This document shows, in pieces, positions 57,545 through 64,000 of a stretch of DNA of 64,000 nucleotides. Under the pieces are notes generated by a model that did no database searches, was not told the DNA's origin, and saw only the letters and a program-made list of their open reading frames with translations. The stretch lies in NCBI RefSeq assembly GCF_040111675.1, contig NZ_CP157794.1, positions 1,381,001 to 1,445,000 on the forward strand. The letters run 5' to 3'. Source of the DNA: Salinarimonas sp. (GTDB lineage: Bacteria; Pseudomonadota; Alphaproteobacteria; Rhizobiales; Beijerinckiaceae). Both the position numbers and the translations under genes were made by a program. Every line of letters starts with the position of its first letter. Positions within the stretch are counted from its first letter, which is position 1.

Positions 57545-58981
57545 CTACTCCGCCGCCAGCGCGACCGCGGCCGGGATGTTGTGGTTCGTCCGAAACAGGT
57601 TCGCCGGGTCGTAGCGCGCCTTGACCCGTCCGAGCCGCTCCATGTTGCCGCCGTAGGCGCCCGCGATGCGATCGGCATCGTCCTCCGGCATGAAGTTGAC
57701 GTAGACGCTGCCGGCCGCGTACGGCGCGGCCGCGTCGAACAGGTCGCGCGCCCACCCGATGCAGGCGGCGTCCTCGGCGGGGTCCGACCAGCGGGTGTGG
57801 ACGTTCATCACGAAATGCGCCGAGCGCTGCGGGTAGGCGGTCGCGTCCGGGGCGACGCGGGCCATGGCGCCGCCGAGATGGGCGAGGACGACTTCGGTCA
57901 TCGGGTCGGGCAGCTTGTGCACCGCGTCGAGCACGACGGAGATCACGTCGTCGGACAGGTCGAGGAAATCGTGGCTCTTCCAGTAATTGCGCGCGCCCGG
58001 CGCGAGCAGCGGATCGAAGGCCGCCTGCCAGCCAACGAAGGGGTGCGGCGAGATCACGTCCGCGATGGGCGCGCCGAGCGCGCGCGGGCCGGCCATCGCC
58101 CGCTCCCCCGCTTCCATGTCGCCCGCGTAGCAGGCCGCGAAGATCAGCACCTCACGCCCGTGCCAGCCCTCGGGAATGAAGGGCAGCGGCGGAGCCCTGC
58201 GCATGACGGCCCACACCGTCAGCTCGTCGGGCGCACCGGCGCAGATGTCCCGGAAGGCGGCGAGCAGAGCCGGCGCGTCCGCGATCGGATGCACGACGAG
58301 GCCGGACATGACCTGCGGGCCGAGCGGATGGAGCGCGAATTCGAACGAAGAGACCACCCCGAAATTCCCGCCGCCGCCGCGGATCGCCCAGAACAGGTCG
58401 GGATGCTCGGTCGCGCTCGCCTGCACGATCGAGCCGTCGGCGAGCACGACCTCGGCCGACACGAGATTGTCGATCGTCATGCCGAACTTGCGGGTGATCC
58501 AGCCGAAGCCGCCGCCGAGCGTCAGCCCCGCGATGCCCGTGGTGGAATTGATGCCGACGGGGACGGCGAGGCCGTGGGCCTGCGTCTCGCGGTCGACGTC
58601 CGCCAGGAGGCAGCCCGCCTCGACGCGGGCGGTGCGCCCCTCCGGATCGACCCGGATCGCACGCATGCCCGACAAAGCGAGCATGATGGCGTCCTCGACG
58701 ACGGCGTGTCCCGCGATCTGATGGCCGCCGGCCCGGATCGCCATGAGCAGCCCGTTGTCGCGGGCGAAGCTCACCGCGGTGGCGATGTCGTCGCGGTCGA
58801 GGGCTCGGATCACCAGACCCGGCCTGCGATCGTGCATGCCGTTCCAGACGGTGCGGGCCTCCTCGAAGCCCGGATCCCCGGCGAGGAGCGCCGTTCCGTG
58901 CAGGCTTCCTCTCAGTGAGGCGACGGCGCTATCTGAAATATCCACGCTGCCGCTCGTCAGGCTTCGCAAAGACGTCGTCAT
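57545..58981 (-). CDS. FAD-binding oxidoreductase, berberine-bridge type
   Basis: The 478-residue protein has an FAD_binding_4 domain with RAGGHQIAGHAVVED (His for covalent FAD) and TTGIAGLTLGGGFGWITRKFG. Its C-terminus (NMERLGRVKARYDPANLFRTNHNI) is the BBE domain. The cysteine that forms the second FAD link in some members is not seen at the GINSTTGIAG site, so flavin linkage is at most single. It probably oxidises a small alcohol, sugar or amine-type compound. It is the first gene of the group with nitrilase, and is divergent from the HxlR regulator. Confidence 0.9.
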   Translation of the reverse strand: MTTSLRSLTSGSVDISDSAVASLRGSLHGTALLAGDPGFEEARTVWNGMHDRRPGLVIRALDRDDIATAVSFARDNGLLMAIRAGGHQIAGHAVVEDAIMLALSGMRAIRVDPEGRTARVEAGCLLADVDRETQAHGLAVPVGINSTTGIAGLTLGGGFGWITRKFGMTIDNLVSAEVVLADGSIVQASATEHPDLFWAIRGGGGNFGVVSSFEFALHPLGPQVMSGLVVHPIADAPALLAAFRDICAGAPDELTVWAVMRRAPPLPFIPEGWHGREVLIFAACYAGDMEAGERAMAGPRALGAPIADVISPHPFVGWQAAFDPLLAPGARNYWKSHDFLDLSDDVISVVLDAVHKLPDPMTEVVLAHLGGAMARVAPDATAYPQRSAHFVMNVHTRWSDPAEDAACIGWARDLFDAAAPYAAGSVYVNFMPEDDADRIAGAYGGNMERLGRVKARYDPANLFRTNHNIPAAVALAAE

Positions 58982-59137
58982 GGCGGAAGCTCCCCGTGCT
59001 AGATTGGCTCAAGTCCTCGAACGCTGGACCCGGCGCACGCCGCCCGACCAGTGGCGAGACTGGACTCCGCGATACAGTTTCTGGACTTGGCGCGGTGATG
59101 GGGAGCGCCGAGCCTGGACGGGCCAGGAGGAGTGCCG

Positions 59138-59830
59138 ATGACCCAGGGAAGCTACAGGCAGTTCTGCCCGGTCGCGATGGCGGCCGAGCTGCTTTGCACG
59201 CGCTGGACCATGGTGCTCGTACGCGAACTGGTCGCGGGATCGACGCGGTTCAACGACCTCAGGCGCGGCGTTCCGCGAATGTCGCCCACGCTGCTGTCGC
59301 AGCGCCTCAAGGAGCTCGAGCAGGCCGGCATCGTGGACCGAGTCGCCGTTCGCGGAGAGCGCGGGATCTTCGATTACAAGCTCACCGAAGCAGGACGCGA
59401 TCTCCAGCCTGTGGTCGAGATCTTCGGCCTGTGGGGACAGAGATGGGTCGAGTCCGAGGCCTCGCTCGCCAATCTCGACCCCTCGCTCCTGATGTGGGAC
59501 ATGCGGCGCAACCTCGACCCGACGCCACTTCCATGCGCCCGAACGGTGATCCGGGTCCGCTATCCCGACGTCGCGCCTTCATGCCGCTCGTGGTGGCTCG
59601 TGGTCGAGGCTTCCGGAGAGGTCGACCTGTGCTCGTCCGATCCCGGCTTCGAGGTGGATCTCTACCTCACGACGGACTTGCGGACCATGACGGCGATCTG
59701 GATGGGGCTCGAGCGGGTCGAGACGGCGGCCGACAAGATCCATTTCGACGGCAGCCCGGAGATCGCGCGATCGATGCAGGCGTGGCTCGGGCTGAGCCCC
59801 TTCGCCCGTGAGCGAAAGCACGTGGCCTGA
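59138..59830 (+). CDS. HxlR family transcriptional regulator
   Basis: The 230-residue protein has the HxlR winged helix at residues 10-105: YRQFCPVAMAAELLCTRWTM (with the conserved Cys), FNDLRRGVPRMSPTLLSQRLKEL and FDYKLTEAGRDLQPV. A C-terminal SCP2-like domain (about 125-225) is present, larger than the usual HxlR tail. It probably senses a small molecule and controls the divergent FAD oxidase/nitrilase genes. The ATG at 59138 has AGGAGG 7 nt upstream. Confidence 0.88.
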   Translation: MTQGSYRQFCPVAMAAELLCTRWTMVLVRELVAGSTRFNDLRRGVPRMSPTLLSQRLKELEQAGIVDRVAVRGERGIFDYKLTEAGRDLQPVVEIFGLWGQRWVESEASLANLDPSLLMWDMRRNLDPTPLPCARTVIRVRYPDVAPSCRSWWLVVEASGEVDLCSSDPGFEVDLYLTTDLRTMTAIWMGLERVETAADKIHFDGSPEIARSMQAWLGLSPFARERKHVA

Positions 59831-59911
59831 GCGCCATCCCGCGACGGCCTCGGCGTCGTGCGATCCGACGCGTGTCTTCCGCCCCGGCGGGCGCGTCTCC
59901 CTGGCGACGTG

Positions 59912-60187
59912 ATGCGGCGCGTCGAAGCCGGCGAGCCGGACCTCCGGCGCCGCGACACCCTCTCGGCGCTGCGGGTCGTCGCCGACCGCCTCGGACGCGC
60001 GCCCGACGAAATCCCGGCGACCGCGACGGCGATCCGCGCGCTCTTCGACGAGCACGGGCTGGCCCGGCTCGGGGTGAACGAGCGGCGCTATGCCGACATC
60101 CGCGCGCGGGGAGATCACGAGCTTGGCGGACTCACCCTGCAACTCGAGGAGAGCATCCGCCGCGCCACCGAGGCATGCGCCCCTTGA
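59912..60187 (+). pseudogene. Remnant of a tyrosine integrase N-terminus
   Basis: The frame contains LRRRDTLSALRVVADRLGRA, PDEIPATATAIRALFDEHGL and GVNERRYADIR, a pattern I associate with the core-binding N-terminal part of rhizobial tyrosine recombinases. It stops at 60187 with no catalytic domain. No start codon context is convincing. It directly precedes the serine recombinase remnant. Assignment is from memory of the family and moderate. Confidence 0.5.
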
Positions 60188-60665
60188 AGGAGTGCTTTTC
60201 ACGCCCGCCCTCGTCGCCGAGCTCACGCGCGCCTTCCAGGAGGAGACGAGCCGGATCGCGGCCGCGAGCCGCGCCGGCGTGGAAGGAGCACGGGCGGCCC
60301 TCACGGGCGTCGAGCGCAATCGTTCCGCTATGCTGCGCGCGATCGAGGACGGGCTGTACCAGCCCTCGATGAAGACGCGCCTCGCCGAGCTGGAGGCCGA
60401 GAAGGCGCGCCTGAAGACGCAACTCGCCGCCCGGCCGAAGCCGGCGGTGCTGGTGCATCCCAACCCCGCCGACTACGCGAAGCGCGTTGCCGCGCTCGAA
60501 GGGCTGCTCGAGGACGCGGAGCACCGCGACGATGCGATGGCGCCGATCCGCTCGATGATCGAGAAGATCGTGGTCGTCCCGAGAGAGGGGGGCGGCGTCG
60601 CGCTGACGCTCCACGGCGATCTGGCGCGGATCCTGACGCTCTGCGCGATCGCCGGGGAGGGCAGG
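60183..60665 (+). pseudogene. Remnant of a large serine recombinase C-terminus
   Basis: Residues read ELTRAFQEETSRIAAASRAG, LTGVERNRSAMLRAIEDGLY, QPSMKTRLAELEAEKARLK and VLVHPNPADYAKRVAALEGL, ending with LHGDLARILTLCA. This is the coiled-coil and C-terminal part of large serine recombinases. The catalytic N-terminal resolvase domain and the zinc ribbon are missing. The frame then runs through the terminator and into the tRNA region without homology, so it is cut at both ends. It is a decayed mobile element beside tRNA-fMet. Confidence 0.75.
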
Positions 60666-60671
60666 GCCCGG

Positions 60672-60706
60672 ACAGCAAAAAGCCCCGCGGCTTTCGCCTG
60701 CGGGGC
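60672..60706 (-). terminator. Terminator of rRNA operon/tRNA-fMet
   Basis: On the minus strand the stem GCCCCGC/GCGGGGC (60682-60688 with 60700-60706) is followed by TTTTTGCTG. It starts about 10 nt beyond the tRNA-fMet gene. The stem-loop is identical to that at 28874. Confidence 0.8.
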
Positions 60707-60714
60707 TCCGTGTT

Positions 60715-60792
<78 letters not shown>

Positions 60793-60922
60793 GCAGGGCG
60801 TTTTCGCCTCGAACGCGAACGGCCCCGATGTGTCCCTTTCGCGGGATCGGGGCCGGCGGGTTCTGGCGTCGTGAAGAGGATGGGGTTTTCGGCTGGGGTG
60901 CGCGTTGTCTGTCCTTTGCAGG

Positions 60923-61038
60923 CCCGGCGACGACCTACTCTCCCGGGACTTGTGTCACAGTACCATCGGCGCTGAGGAGTTTAACGGCCGAGTTCGGGAT
61001 GGGATCGGGTTTTATGCTCCTCGCTCCGGTCACCGGGC
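60923..61038 (-). rRNA. 5S ribosomal RNA
   Basis: On the minus strand the sequence has 5S landmarks: CCCGATCCCATCCCGAACTC, CGTTAAACTCCTCAGCGCC and GGGAGAGTAGGTCGTCGCC. Length about 116 nt; both ends are estimated from the terminal helix. It lies about 107 bp downstream of 23S and 130 bp upstream of tRNA-fMet. Confidence 0.94.
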
Positions 61039-61145
61039 CGGCGAAGGACAGACAGCGCGCATAGGTGATGAGGTGTCTCTGGTCCGGTTCCGAGGAACCG
61101 CGTTCTCGTTTCCGCGCGCCTCGGGCGCGCAGGGATCATGGGAGG

Positions 61146-63951
<2,806 letters not shown>

Positions 63952-64000
63952 CTCCCATGATCCATGCGCGCATCCCTCGAGAGGAACACGACCACGGACC
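63952..64000 (-). other. Start of the 16S-23S spacer
   Basis: The last 49 bases belong to the internal transcribed spacer upstream of 23S. tRNA-Ile/Ala and 16S, if present, lie beyond the window. Confidence 0.7.

Overview
The window is very GC-rich chromosomal DNA (about 70% by eye) from an alphaproteobacterium, most likely a member of Hyphomicrobiales (Rhizobiales) near Methylobacteriaceae/Salinarimonadaceae. The evidence is a DUF3126 gene next to cysE, a PleC/DivJ-like kinase, ccoNOQP with a FixK/FNR-type box, a rhizobial exo-type polysaccharide locus and an alphaproteobacterial rRNA operon end. The genus is inferred from gene content only. Every function below rests on reading motifs and recalling families; no database search was run.

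Layout. 0-8.2 kb (minus strand): an Uma2-fold protein, a PAS sensor kinase, and the three-gene stress operon prkA(yeaG)-yeaH-spoVR. 8.6-13.6 kb (plus strand): an MFS transporter, a bacterioferritin lacking the haem-ligand methionine, cysE, a DUF3126 gene, and an unknown 465-residue protein with a PD-(D/E)xK/QxxxY nuclease signature. 13.9-17.4 kb (minus): the high-affinity cbb3 oxidase operon ccoNOQP, with an FNR/FixK box upstream and a clear terminator. 17.6-25.4 kb: a lone amino-acid-type binding protein, a biotin-dependent acyl-CoA carboxylase alpha subunit, a 1.2 kb higher-order tandem repeat array, and pepN. 25.8-28.7 kb: a chemoreceptor and a probable fluoroacetate-type dehalogenase.

29.2-54.4 kb is a large exopolysaccharide locus. 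Its core resembles the succinoglycan system: ExoY primes the lipid carrier; ExoA, ExoM, ExoL and two ExoO-like enzymes extend the unit; ExoP, ExoQ and ExoF co-polymerise, polymerise and export it; an ExoK-like glycanase trims it; a small ExoX-like membrane protein may restrain it. An accessory half adds a fused double glycosyltransferase, a GT61 enzyme, a less GC-rich pair (FkbM methyltransferase and capsule-type transferase), two GT4 enzymes, an ABC exporter, a polysaccharide deacetylase and an unknown protein. No Wzx/ExoT flippase is visible, and the ExoP kinase domain lacks its P-loop lysine.

54.6-59.8 kb holds a ParB-fold-like protein, small unknown genes, and a nitrilase/FAD-oxidase group facing an HxlR regulator. 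59.9-60.7 kb carries decayed integrase and recombinase fragments directly beside tRNA-fMet. The remainder (minus strand) is the end of an rRNA operon: 23S, 5S and tRNA-fMet.

The most notable observations are the P-loop-less ExoP, the three-unit higher-order repeat, the unknown nuclease-like gene, the Met52-to-Arg bacterioferritin, and the recombinase wreckage at tRNA-fMet.
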